Assembly: GCF_004303025.1 (NCBI RefSeq)
Contig: NZ_PJQW01000001.1
Location: 281,080 to 339,797, forward strand
Direction: 5' to 3'
Length of the DNA: 58,718 nt
From: Flavobacterium sp. J27
GTDB taxonomy: Bacteria; Bacteroidota; Bacteroidia; Flavobacteriales; Flavobacteriaceae
Both the position numbers and the translations under genes were made by a program. The notes beneath the pieces were generated by a model, which was not told the DNA's origin, did no database searches, and was given only the letters and a program-made list of their open reading frames with translations. Positions 43,969 through 52,552 of the stretch are shown piece by piece. Each line of letters opens with the position of its first letter. Within the stretch, counting starts at the first letter, position 1.

Positions 43969-46038
43969 ATGAAAAAGATTCTTTTTTTCATACTATTCAT
44001 ACCAAGTGTAAATCTTGTTTATTCACAAGAAATTGAAGCAGATTCTTTACAATCAAGAGCATTAGAAGAAGTAATAGTTACTGCAACAAGAACAGAAAGG
44101 AGTTTATCTTCGCTGCCTTTACCTAGTGCTATTATTACTGCAGATGCTATTTCTAAAGCAGGAGTTACCCGTTTGAGTGATATTATTGCTGAACAAACTG
44201 GATTAATTACGATACCTGATTTTGGAGGCGCAGAAGGAATTCAAGTACAAGGTTTAGATGCTGCCTATACACTTATTTTATTAGATGGTGTACCATTAAT
44301 AGGTAGAAGTGCAGGAACTTTAGATTTGTCTCGAATTAGTGTAGGAAATATTAGCAGTATAGAAATCGTTAAAGGCGCCTCTTCTTCTCTATATGGTTCA
44401 GATGCATTAGCTGGTGTGATTAATATAATTACTAAAAAACCAAAAGAGGATGTGTTTTCAGGAACCAGTGCTTATCGCTTTGCTACTTTTGAAACGCAAG
44501 ATGCTAATCTTGATTTTGTATGGAAGAAAAAAGCTTTTTCTGGCAGTGTTTTTACCAATTACTTTGCAACTGCTGGTTATGATTTAAATGAAGCTACTCC
44601 AGAAAAAACGGTCGAACCGTATCAAAATGTAACCGTTCAACCTAAACTCTATTATGATTTTTCAAAAACATTACAATTGGTTTTAGGTACGCGATTTTAT
44701 CATCAAGAACAAGATTATAAAGCCACAATAGATTCGGAAAACTACAAGGGAATTTCGAAAATAAAGGAATGGGATACTCAAATAAAGTTATCCCAAAAAT
44801 GGAATGTGTCTATTGATTCAGAATATGAATTCTATGCTACAAATTATAAAACAGACGAATTTTTAAATGATTCTCAGGGTTTTGTTTTCGAAAGTAGCTT
44901 TTATAACCAATGGCTTTTTAGACCTGAAATACGAACCACTTTTTCTTTGCCAAAAAGTAAAATAACAACTGGTTTTGGTTTAAATCATGAAACATTGGAT
45001 AGAACCTACTTTGCTTCACAAGTCATTTTTAATTCACAATATGTTTTTTTGCAATACGATTATAATCCTAGTAAAAAATGGAATATTTTGACAGGATTCC
45101 GATTTGATAATCACAATCAGTATCAATCACAATGGAGTCCTAAAATAGCAGCAAATTATAAATTGAACACTCATTTATCATTAAAATCTTCTATTGGTTA
45201 TGGTTATAAAGCTCCAGATTTTAGACAATTGTATTTCGATTTTACCAATTCGGCTATTGGTTATGCCGTTTTTGGGTATAATGTGGCTGAAGAAAGGTTG
45301 AATGAATTAGACAATCAAGGACAAATTTTATTTCGAACCAATGGAATTGATTTTTCAAGTGAATTAAAACCTGAAAGTTCAGTGAACATCAATGTGGGAA
45401 GTTTTTATGAGAAAAATAATTTTAAATGGGATACCAATGTGTTTTATAATGCTATTTCTAATTTAATTGATACGAAAGTAATAGCCCAGAAAACAAACGG
45501 TCAAAATGTATTTAGTTATTTTAATATAGATGAAATTTTTACGTATGGTTTAGAAAATAACTTCCATTATTCTTTTCATTCCAATTTGAAATTTTCTTTG
45601 GGTTACCAATACCTTATTGCAAAAGACAAATCGGTTTTACGTGATCTAGATAACGGAACTGTTTTTGCTAGAGATGCCAATACCTTAGAATCCTTTCAAC
45701 TTAAAAAAACGGACTATTTCGGACTTTTTAATCGATCAAAACACACTGCAAACCTTAAAGTTTTATATACGATTCCAAAACTAAAAACCACTTTTAATTT
45801 AAGAATTTTCTACAGAAGTAAATATGGAATTGTAGATTCAAATAACAATCAAATTCTAGATAAATATGATGTCTTTGTCAAAGATTATTTTTTAACAAAT
45901 CTTTCTATAACCAAAGAAATAAAGCAAAAAATGACTTTACAAATAGGAAGTAATAATCTATTCGATTTTAAAAACCCAGATCAAATTAGTGCTATTTCTG
46001 GTAGACAATTGTTTGCTAGAATGCAATTTAACTTTTAA
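43969..46038 (+). CDS. HmuR-like TonB-dependent heme receptor
   Basis: 689 residues. Signal peptide, a TonB-box region EEVIVTATRTERSL, a plug domain (~45-160: GVTRLSDIIAEQTGLITIPDFG, GLDAAYTLILLDGVPLIG, GASSSLYGSDALAGVINIIT) and an outer-membrane barrel with YGYKAPDFRQLYFDF and a C-terminal Phe (LFARMQFNF). It has no carboxypeptidase-like extension, unlike the other receptor in this window. The HmuY-like lipoprotein gene 24 bases downstream identifies the pair as a heme-uptake system. Confidence 0.9.
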   Translation: MKKILFFILFIPSVNLVYSQEIEADSLQSRALEEVIVTATRTERSLSSLPLPSAIITADAISKAGVTRLSDIIAEQTGLITIPDFGGAEGIQVQGLDAAYTLILLDGVPLIGRSAGTLDLSRISVGNISSIEIVKGASSSLYGSDALAGVINIITKKPKEDVFSGTSAYRFATFETQDANLDFVWKKKAFSGSVFTNYFATAGYDLNEATPEKTVEPYQNVTVQPKLYYDFSKTLQLVLGTRFYHQEQDYKATIDSENYKGISKIKEWDTQIKLSQKWNVSIDSEYEFYATNYKTDEFLNDSQGFVFESSFYNQWLFRPEIRTTFSLPKSKITTGFGLNHETLDRTYFASQVIFNSQYVFLQYDYNPSKKWNILTGFRFDNHNQYQSQWSPKIAANYKLNTHLSLKSSIGYGYKAPDFRQLYFDFTNSAIGYAVFGYNVAEERLNELDNQGQILFRTNGIDFSSELKPESSVNINVGSFYEKNNFKWDTNVFYNAISNLIDTKVIAQKTNGQNVFSYFNIDEIFTYGLENNFHYSFHSNLKFSLGYQYLIAKDKSVLRDLDNGTVFARDANTLESFQLKKTDYFGLFNRSKHTANLKVLYTIPKLKTTFNLRIFYRSKYGIVDSNNNQILDKYDVFVKDYFLTNLSITKEIKQKMTLQIGSNNLFDFKNPDQISAISGRQLFARMQFNF

Positions 46039-46062
46039 CAAATTAACTTAAATACATATATT

Positions 46063-46677
46063 ATGAATACCAAAGTAATTCAATTATCCATTTTTTCTTT
46101 ATTCCTTTTCTTTACGTCTTGTAATAATGATGATGATGCTGTAACTAACACACCTGCTAGCTTAGAAACAAAAACAGTAGCTAATTTATACGCACCACAA
46201 ACAGGAGGACAGGGGCAACCTACGGCTGGAGCTTTTACAAAATTTAGTTTTTCTGAAAATGAAATTGTAACTTCTGATAATTGGGATATTGCTTTTCGAG
46301 GCACAACGCTTATCGTTAATGGAGGAGAAGCAATAGGTTTAACCGATGAACCAACCCGAACAGGTGATGGCGCAGTAAGTACTTTAGCCGCTACCTTTAA
46401 TGCGGTTACAGTGATACCAGAAGCCACTACTTTTGCTCAAGATGGCTCGGGAACTTATGCTTTTTCTGAACCTTGGTATGATTATAACCCAACAACACAT
46501 GTTATTACTCCAAAAGCAGGTAAAGTATATGTTGTAAAAACACATGATGGCAAATATGCAAAATTTGAAATATTAAGTTATTATCAAGATGCTCCTGCTA
46601 ACCCAGATATGACATCAGCTTCTCGATATTATACATTCAAATTTGTATATCAACCTAATAGTGCTACGCATTTTTAA
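46063..46677 (+). CDS. HmuY-like heme-binding lipoprotein
   Basis: 204 residues. Lipobox Cys20 followed by NNDDD, an acidic surface-export signal. The body matches the HmuY fold family: VANLYAPQTGGQGQPTAGAF, FTKFSFSENEIVTSDNWDIA, FRGTTLIVNGGEAIGL and YTFKFVYQPNSATHF at the C-terminus. HmuY takes heme from host or environmental hemoproteins and passes it to HmuR. The axial heme ligands vary in the family and I cannot assign them from sequence alone. Confidence 0.88.
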   Translation: MNTKVIQLSIFSLFLFFTSCNNDDDAVTNTPASLETKTVANLYAPQTGGQGQPTAGAFTKFSFSENEIVTSDNWDIAFRGTTLIVNGGEAIGLTDEPTRTGDGAVSTLAATFNAVTVIPEATTFAQDGSGTYAFSEPWYDYNPTTHVITPKAGKVYVVKTHDGKYAKFEILSYYQDAPANPDMTSASRYYTFKFVYQPNSATHF

Positions 46678-46747
46678 TAGGAAAACGTTAAATATCCATT
46701 AGAAATAGACACTATTCATTTAGATTTTTTGTTATTTTTTTAGTCAG

Positions 46748-46780
46748 AAACTGCTCTTTTTCCCTTAGAGCAGTTTTTTT
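46748..46780 (+). terminator. Terminator after the HmuY-like gene
   Basis: 10-bp stem AAACTGCTCT / AGAGCAGTTT followed by a T-run. Confidence 0.85.
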
Positions 46781-46798
46781 ATTACAAACTAATTAAAA

Positions 46799-46830
46799 AG
46801 AAAAGACTTGTTATTGAACAAGTCTTTTCT
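46799..46830. terminator. Second strong hairpin, probably the old terminator of the T9SS remnant
   Basis: 14-bp perfect stem AGAAAAGACTTGTT / AACAAGTCTTTTCT with a 4-base loop. It covers the stop codon of the minus-strand remnant. Confidence 0.75.
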
Positions 46831-47004
46831 TTTCGATTAAGATACAATTAAAGCTATAAGTTCTAAATTGTTCTTTCATTATTTTATAACTTTTTGAATC
46901 TCCGTTTGAATGGGTAATTTTTACAATGTAAATTCCTTTAGGACAATTTTTTAATGTTATCTTTTATGAAATAACTCAAAAGTTTGATATTTAGTGGTTT
47001 GCTT
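46811..47004 (-). pseudogene. Decayed T9SS type A sorting-domain remnant
   Basis: In the 405-base gap between the HmuY-like gene and speD. On the minus strand one frame reads CPKGIYIVKITHSNGDSKSY, then KIMKEQ and a short tail; GIYIVKIT is the hallmark strand of T9SS type A domains. The upstream part (FIKDNIKKLS) is in another frame, and removing one T near 46940 joins them as NIKKLSKGIYIVKI. No start codon or passenger survives. This is the fossil 3' end of a lost secreted-protein gene. Confidence 0.65.
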
Positions 47005-47082
47005 CAATTTTTAGATAAGTAAATTTTTAAGAATGTAACATTTTAAAAAAAGCTTCGTATAAGTACTATATAAATTAATGAA

Positions 47083-47445
47083 ATGGAACAACAAAATTCT
47101 ATTCTAGGATTGCATATTTTACAAACCTTACAATCTAATAATGAAAATAAGTTATTAAATTATAATTCATGCGCTCAGTACATAGATGATTTGTTATTAG
47201 AATTCCAACTAGAAAAAGTGGGAGCGTCATTTTTTATTTTTGAAAATAAAAGTTTTACTACAGCCATTTGTTTAAAAGAATCGCATATTTGTATCCACAC
47301 TTGGCCAGAAATAAATAGGATAACCATGGATGTTTATTTATGTAATTATTCGTGTGATAATACCCATAAAGTAAAAGCTATTGCTCATAAGATGGCAACT
47401 TTCTTTGAAGCAAGTATTGTTTCTTCTAATGAAATTGTAAGGTAA
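47083..47445 (+). CDS. speH: S-adenosylmethionine decarboxylase proenzyme (prokaryotic class 1b type)
   Basis: 120 residues. Self-cleaves to form a pyruvoyl group and decarboxylates SAM to the aminopropyl donor. The processing and active-site segment KESHICIHTWPE is intact: Glu66-Ser67 is the cleavage site (Ser becomes pyruvoyl), and His72 and Cys87 (VYLCNYS) have the same spacing as Ser63/His68/Cys83 in the characterised Thermotoga enzyme. First gene of a packed operon with DUF4178, a small membrane protein, DUF350 and a membrane spermidine-synthase-like protein, so its product probably feeds that enzyme. Confidence 0.92.
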   Translation: MEQQNSILGLHILQTLQSNNENKLLNYNSCAQYIDDLLLEFQLEKVGASFFIFENKSFTTAICLKESHICIHTWPEINRITMDVYLCNYSCDNTHKVKAIAHKMATFFEASIVSSNEIVR

Positions 47446-47447
47446 TT

Positions 47448-48671
47448 ATGGAGATAACATGTGTTCGTTGTAGTGCTTCTTTTGAACTAATAGATAACTT
47501 CAATTTTAAATATTATACTTGCCCGTCTTGCAATAGTAATTATAAATATAAATCAGGAGAATTCGTTTTCTTAGACACAACTTCTCAATCATCCTATGTG
47601 CCCAAAATAAAAATAGGTGCAAAAGGTATCATAGATACGATTGCTTACACTGTGGTTAATTATGTGCATAAAAAGAATGAGAAGGGAGAATCATGGTTTG
47701 AATATCAGTTGGTGTCTAAGTCTGGTGAAATAATTTATTTGACAGAAGAAGCAGGTCATTGGTCTCTTGAAAAAAGCATTACCATAAATAGCGCTACAAA
47801 CAAAGAAACTATACTGTATAATGCGATTGAATTTAAAAAATATGAAGTTGGTAAATCTAAAGAGTATTATAGGGTTGGTTTTTTTGAAGACAAATTAGAT
47901 ACAGGTTTTAGTCATTATGAAGAATTTATTGCCCCTCCGTTTGGTATTTCTATAGAAACAAATGGAAAACATAAAGACTTTTATTTAGGAGAATATATTT
48001 CTCAAAAAGAAATAAAAAAGATACTTGCAACAACTGATTTAAAACCTAAAAACGGAATAGGAGCTTTACAGCCTTTTTATTATAATCTTTCTCAAGTATA
48101 TACTATTTTTATAATTGGTATTTTACTTACAACGTTGTTACATATTGTTTTTTATACACAGAGTAAAGAACAATTAATTTTTGAAAATGTTATCGATTTA
48201 GATAAAGGAAACAATAAAGAAAAGTATACCAATGTTTTTACTTTGAATGGTCCTATTGCACCTTTAAACATAACCGTCGCTTCTGATGTAGATAATTCAT
48301 GGATTACTACCGATTTTGTTTTGATCAATGAAGAGACAGGAGAACAGGTTTATTTTGCCAAAGATTTAGAATACTATTATGGTAATTCTGAAGGAGAAAA
48401 TTGGAATGAAGGGAGCAAACAAGAAGAATTTAATATCTGTGGAGTTAGTTCAGGAAAATATAAGATTATGGTTTTGCCAAGCAAAGAAGAAAACTCAAAA
48501 AATTCTTATTTAAGGCTTAAAATATATTGGGGAAAACCAGATAATTGGAATTTATATGTTTCCATTTTTATCTTTTTAGCTTTAGGAGTTATTTTATTTA
48601 TTATTAAAAATAATTTTGAAAATAAAAGATGGGAAGACAATTATTATTCACCTTATAAAAAAGACAAATGA
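47448..48671 (+). CDS. Zinc-ribbon DUF4178 membrane protein
   Basis: 407 residues. An N-terminal zinc ribbon with CVRC (Cys5, Cys8) and CPSC (Cys25, Cys28), then a DUF4178 domain (~50-200: KIGAKGIIDTIAYTVVNYV, WFEYQLVSKSGEIIYLTEE, AGHWSLEKS). A membrane helix at ~217-238, an extracytoplasmic beta domain (~240-370) and a second helix at ~373-393. Two bases after speH and overlapping the next gene by 4 bases. DUF4178 genes are known to travel with DUF350 and spermidine synthase; the biochemical role is unknown. Confidence 0.85.
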   Translation: MEITCVRCSASFELIDNFNFKYYTCPSCNSNYKYKSGEFVFLDTTSQSSYVPKIKIGAKGIIDTIAYTVVNYVHKKNEKGESWFEYQLVSKSGEIIYLTEEAGHWSLEKSITINSATNKETILYNAIEFKKYEVGKSKEYYRVGFFEDKLDTGFSHYEEFIAPPFGISIETNGKHKDFYLGEYISQKEIKKILATTDLKPKNGIGALQPFYYNLSQVYTIFIIGILLTTLLHIVFYTQSKEQLIFENVIDLDKGNNKEKYTNVFTLNGPIAPLNITVASDVDNSWITTDFVLINEETGEQVYFAKDLEYYYGNSEGENWNEGSKQEEFNICGVSSGKYKIMVLPSKEENSKNSYLRLKIYWGKPDNWNLYVSIFIFLALGVILFIIKNNFENKRWEDNYYSPYKKDK

Positions 48672-48853
48672 TTCAATTTAAAAAAGACATTTTTAATAAT
48701 AAAATACCTATACTAATAGTAGTTGCTATTCTTGTAATTTATTTGAGCAGTACTTTTTCTGGAAATAGAATATGTAATTGTGAAAAAGTAGAAAAAGAAA
48801 AGCGAACGCGTTCAAGCAGAATTTACAATTCAAATAGTTATCATCATAAATAA
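48668..48853 (+). CDS. Small single-pass membrane protein in the polyamine operon
   Basis: 61 residues. ATG overlaps the previous stop (ATGA). A transmembrane helix at ~12-30 (IPILIVVAILVIYLSSTFSG), then CNCEK (CxC) and a basic Ser/Arg/Asn/His tail ending SNSYHHK. No family recognised. Its tight packing between DUF4178 and DUF350 genes supports it as a real coding gene. The basic tail could contact lipid headgroups or be a modification target; that is speculation. Confidence 0.7.
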   Translation: MIQFKKDIFNNKIPILIVVAILVIYLSSTFSGNRICNCEKVEKEKRTRSSRIYNSNSYHHK

Positions 48854-48861
48854 TTTTATAA

Positions 48862-49074
48862 ATGGAAGAGTTTTTTAAACCTGTTGTAGCTTCAATAATC
48901 TATTCTTTATTAGGATTTGTCATTCTATTATTGTGTTATTTTATTATTGAAAAAATTACCCCAGAAAAATCATGGAAAGAAATTGTTGAAAACAAGAATA
49001 CAGCTTTAGCTATTGTTTTAGCAGCTTTTATTTTAGGTATTTCATTTATTATAGGAATGGCAATTCATGGTTAA
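48862..49074 (+). CDS. DUF350 (YjfL-type) membrane protein
   Basis: 70 residues with two transmembrane helices (~9-30 and 46-68). KNTALAIVLAAFILGISFIIG is the DUF350 signature (N-x-A-x-A-x3-A-x3-G-x-x-I). Known members have one or more such units, and this is the minimal single-unit form. Genes of this family repeatedly neighbour spermidine synthase-like and DUF4178 genes. The last 8 bases overlap the synthase gene. Confidence 0.88.
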   Translation: MEEFFKPVVASIIYSLLGFVILLLCYFIIEKITPEKSWKEIVENKNTALAIVLAAFILGISFIIGMAIHG

Positions 49075-50578
49075 GATTAAATATGAATATCTTTTTTTAA
49101 TAACTATTTTTATCATATCTACCTGCGGATTAATTTATGAATTAATTGCTGGTACTTTGGCTAGTTATCTTTTAGGAGATTCAATCACACAATTTTCTTT
49201 AATCATTGGAATTTACCTATTCTCTATGGGTATAGGTTCCTATTTGTCTAAATTTTTTCAAAGTGACAATTTGATAAAGCGTTTTATTGAAATCGAAATT
49301 TTAATTGGATTAATAGGTGGTTTGAGTGCTCCATTATTATTCTTGATTTTTAACAGAGTAGATTTTTTTGAGTTTTATTTGTATTTTATAGTATTTGTTA
49401 TTGGATGTTTAGTCGGATTAGAAATTCCTTTATTAATGAATATTTTAAAAGATAAATTCCAATTTAGTACTTTGGTTTCAAACGTATTTACTTTTGATTA
49501 TATAGGCGCTTTAATTGCGTCCATTCTTTTTCCTGTGTTTTTTATTCCATATTTAGGTTTAATAGAAACCTCAATAGTTTTTGGGATTGTTAATATTTCA
49601 ACGGGCTTATTGATGTGTTTTTTACTTGAAAAGGAGATAAGAGGGAGTTATTTTTTAAAGTTTAAAGGCTTTTTTTCTTTGCTCATTTTAATAGTAACCT
49701 TGTGGTTTGCCTCAAAAATATTATCCTTTTCGGAAAAAAATTTATATGGTGAGAATATAGTGTTTTCAAAAACAACTAAACACCAGCGGATTGTTTTAAC
49801 CCATGAAAGAAAGAATTTCAATCTTTATTTAAATAATAATCTTCAGTTTAGCACTTTTGATGAATACCGTTATCATGAAATGTTAGTGCACCCTACCATG
49901 TCTTTGGCGAATAAGATTGACCATGTTTTAATTTTAGGTGGTGGTGATGGTTTGGCAGCCAGAGAAATTTTAAAGTATCAGGAAGTAAAAACCATTACAT
50001 TAGTAGATTTAGATGAAGAAATGACCCGTTTGTTTCAGAAGAATCAACTCTTTGTTAAAATGAATAATGCTTCTTTACAACATCAAAAAGTAAAGATTAT
50101 TAATAAAGATGCTTTTGCATGGCTTAATGAAAGAAATCATAAAAAATATGATGTTGTTATTATAGATTTTCCCGATCCTTCAAATTTTAGTTTAGGAAAG
50201 TTATATACCAATAGTTTTTATGCGAGTCTTCAAAAAGTATTGAGTAAAGAAGCTGTTGTGGTTGTACAATCTACTTCACCATTTTTTGCTCCAAAATCTT
50301 TTTGGTGCATTCATAAGACCATTCAATCCGAATTTGTTACTGCGGTTCCATATCATGTCTATTTGCCTTCTTTTGGAGAATGGGGATTCACTTTAACAGC
50401 AAATTATGACTATGATAATAAGATTAAGAGAAAAATCCCCAATTTAAAATTCTATAATTATAATTTAGACAATTTCACCTATTTTTCTAAAGACATGCTA
50501 ATAAATGAGGTTGAGATTAATAAACTAAATAATCAAAAATTAGTTGCTTATTTCAATGCAGAATGGAGCAACTATTAA
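49067..50578 (+). CDS. Membrane-embedded spermidine-synthase-like aminopropyltransferase
   Basis: 503 residues. Six to seven transmembrane helices fill residues 1-215 (GLIYELIAGTLASYLLGDSI, MGIGSYLSKFF, GLEIPLLMNILKD). A cytoplasmic spermidine-synthase domain (~225-480) follows, with YRYHEMLVHPTM, the SAM-type loop LILGGGDGLAAREIL, TLVDLDEEM and VVIIDFPDPSNFSLGKLY. Should transfer an aminopropyl group from decarboxylated SAM (made by the first gene) to an amine at the membrane. The acceptor could be a polyamine, a lipid or a peptide. Its 3' end overlaps the opposite-strand phosphoesterase by 4 bases. Confidence 0.9.
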   Translation: MVKIKYEYLFLITIFIISTCGLIYELIAGTLASYLLGDSITQFSLIIGIYLFSMGIGSYLSKFFQSDNLIKRFIEIEILIGLIGGLSAPLLFLIFNRVDFFEFYLYFIVFVIGCLVGLEIPLLMNILKDKFQFSTLVSNVFTFDYIGALIASILFPVFFIPYLGLIETSIVFGIVNISTGLLMCFLLEKEIRGSYFLKFKGFFSLLILIVTLWFASKILSFSEKNLYGENIVFSKTTKHQRIVLTHERKNFNLYLNNNLQFSTFDEYRYHEMLVHPTMSLANKIDHVLILGGGDGLAAREILKYQEVKTITLVDLDEEMTRLFQKNQLFVKMNNASLQHQKVKIINKDAFAWLNERNHKKYDVVIIDFPDPSNFSLGKLYTNSFYASLQKVLSKEAVVVVQSTSPFFAPKSFWCIHKTIQSEFVTAVPYHVYLPSFGEWGFTLTANYDYDNKIKRKIPNLKFYNYNLDNFTYFSKDMLINEVEINKLNNQKLVAYFNAEWSNY

Positions 50579-51477
50579 TTTTTATAATCTTCTAATCTGC
50601 AAGGTCCTTCTAAGCATTCTTTTTTAATTTGGAGGGTGCCGTCTTCTTTGGTGTCAATAGACCATTTGATTAAAGCAATGGTGCCGTTTACAATTTCAAT
50701 ACCTGTAATACTTCTAGGGTGCACACAACTGCCATCATTAAAATAATATAATGCATTTTCAATAGGACTAGGAAATCGAGGTCGGTGGGTGTGACCAGTA
50801 ATGGTTATTTTGTTGTTATTGTCAGCAATCCATTTTTTAATTCTTTTTTCTACTTTAATTAATTCAACATAATTTTTGGCAGGACTTGTAGGGTCTTTAA
50901 TACCCCAAACTTGAAGCGGTTTCCATAAAATTCGTACTAGAAAACGATTAATTTTCCAGCCTACATAATTCATAAAATCGGCTTGATGACCGTGTGTTAA
51001 AAACAATTCTTGATTGTAATTGTCTTTGTTCTCTAATACAATCGCTTCATGAAATTGAATGTTTGGAAATAATGGTACGTTTTCCCCTTTTCGTTGATCA
51101 AAGTATTCGTATAAATTTTTCTTAACTACATTTTCATTGCGATATACCATATCATGATTGCCGTAAATGAGATGCAAGCGATTAGAAAAATAAAATTTTT
51201 GAAGTAATTGATAGACATTTTTATTCGCTTCAAAAATAGTTTTAAAGAATATATTTTCCCACAATTCATCGCCATCACCGAGTTCTATATAAGTATAATT
51301 TTCTTTAAAATAATGATCTAACGCATGGTAGTAAATGTTCCTGTTGTTAGCAAAATCATCAGCAAAACTACTATCGCCTCGGTGGCAATCGCTAAATAAA
51401 ATAAACTTATCGGTGTTTGTAAAAGCAATTCTTTTTGCTTCTTTATAGGCTTTATTTAATCGATCTTGAGAAGACAT
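50575..51477 (-). CDS. Calcineurin-like metallophosphoesterase
   Basis: 300 residues. All metal motifs are present: SDCHRGDSSFADDF, LGDGDELWEN, YGNHDMVYRNENV, THGHQADFMNY and TGHTHRPRFPS. The D-x-H-R-G start and GDGDELWE are typical of a Bacteroidota phosphoesterase group of unknown substrate, distinct from the LpxH-like protein at 28 kb. It ends 4 bases inside the spermidine-synthase-like gene on the other strand. Confidence 0.88.
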   Translation of the reverse strand: MSSQDRLNKAYKEAKRIAFTNTDKFILFSDCHRGDSSFADDFANNRNIYYHALDHYFKENYTYIELGDGDELWENIFFKTIFEANKNVYQLLQKFYFSNRLHLIYGNHDMVYRNENVVKKNLYEYFDQRKGENVPLFPNIQFHEAIVLENKDNYNQELFLTHGHQADFMNYVGWKINRFLVRILWKPLQVWGIKDPTSPAKNYVELIKVEKRIKKWIADNNNKITITGHTHRPRFPSPIENALYYFNDGSCVHPRSITGIEIVNGTIALIKWSIDTKEDGTLQIKKECLEGPCRLEDYKN

Positions 51478-51562
51478 GTTTTTTATGCTTTAATGAATTT
51501 ATTTGTCCTTATCAAAAATAGGCTATTTTTAGTGGAATTGCTATTTTGAATGGGGTCTAATT

Positions 51563-51705
51563 TAGCCGTGATAGTAGGGGAAAGCAAATCGTTTCCAAAT
51601 GGTAGCTTTACTTATAAAAAAAGAGCAACTGTAAAGAAGCTCCTTTTTTTATTTAGTAATGTAATTTGGAAACGATTTCTTGAATCGGATAGCGCGAAAA
51701 GCTTT
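51563..51705 (+). ncRNA. Candidate structured RNA element (flavobacterial intergenic motif)
   Basis: Left arm TAGCCGTGATAGTAGGGGAA, then a 15-bp segment AAATCGTTTCCAAAT (51586-51600), a central hairpin (AGAGC ... GCTCCTTTTTTT, 51621-51653), the exact reverse complement ATTTGGAAACGATTT (51664-51678), and right arm CGGATAGCGCGAAAAGCT. From memory, TAGCC-nTGATAG...GATAGC-nnGAAAAGCT arms around a variable stem recur between genes in many Flavobacterium genomes; the Rfam motif Flavo-1 may be the same element. The right arm ends on the stop codon of the neighbouring DUF3050 gene. The structure is seen; the identity is inference. Confidence 0.6.
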
Positions 51706-52486
51706 AAATGAATTCCATTTTTTTAGTGATAGCTTCTTCAATAGCATTCCATAGGCCAATTCTTTTTTGAAGGGCTATAATTGATACTTCTTCCACTTCT
51801 TGCCATTTTTTTGCATCGTTATTGCATAATTCTTCAATCATTTTCATAGCCATTGGTCCGTGTTCATCGGCATCTAATTCGATGTGTCTTTCGAAATAAT
51901 AAATTAATTTTGACAAATCTTTATCTGGAAAATTGGCTTGAAATTTTTTCAATATTGCGGTAAACATTTCAGGGATTAAATCTTCTCTTCCAAAAGTGAA
52001 TGCAGCGGCAATTTGATGCGAGTCTCCTTCTTCAATAACTCGGAATGTAAAATCTAGAAAGGCTTTTACATTAGGATGTAAATCGCTATGTTTAATTGAT
52101 ACAAAAATGTTTTTTGTTGCTTCTACATCGGTTAAAAAGTTTTGAATAGGAAGTGTATCGGCACCTAAAGCTTCCATAGCATCTAAATATAATTCATAAT
52201 GGCTTTTTCTATTGCCATTCTGATCCACGTCGGTTTCTTCTGCCACTACAATTTCATTAATTAAATAGCGAATTTCTGGATTGCCAACAGGTAACCAAGG
52301 GGTTGTAGTGCAGGTTAACTTAGCTTGTAATGCTTTTAGAAGAGACATGAAGTCCCACACAGCAAAAACATGATGTTCTAAAAAACAATTTAAATCTTCA
52401 ACCGTTTTAATTTCATTGTATAATGAATGTTGCAGTAATTGTTCTTTATAAGCTAAAATTTTTTGGTTAATAATTTGGGTATTCAT
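51704..52486 (-). CDS. DUF3050 family protein (heme-oxygenase-like fold)
   Basis: 260 residues, cytoplasmic. FLEHHVFAVWDFMSLLKALQ, YLINEIVVAEETDVDQNG, SHYELYLDAMEALG, IEEGDSHQIAAAFTFGREDLI and YYFERHIELDADEHGPMAMKM are the conserved His/Glu/Asp-bearing helices of DUF3050. This all-helical fold is related to heme-oxygenase-like di-iron proteins. Reaction unknown. Its stop codon coincides with the edge of the structured RNA element. Confidence 0.88.
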   Translation of the reverse strand: MNTQIINQKILAYKEQLLQHSLYNEIKTVEDLNCFLEHHVFAVWDFMSLLKALQAKLTCTTTPWLPVGNPEIRYLINEIVVAEETDVDQNGNRKSHYELYLDAMEALGADTLPIQNFLTDVEATKNIFVSIKHSDLHPNVKAFLDFTFRVIEEGDSHQIAAAFTFGREDLIPEMFTAILKKFQANFPDKDLSKLIYYFERHIELDADEHGPMAMKMIEELCNNDAKKWQEVEEVSIIALQKRIGLWNAIEEAITKKMEFI

Positions 52487-52552
52487 AATGCTGATTTTTA
52501 AATTATATACGTAACCTATTACATAATAGATTGCAAATAATGTTCCAAAATT

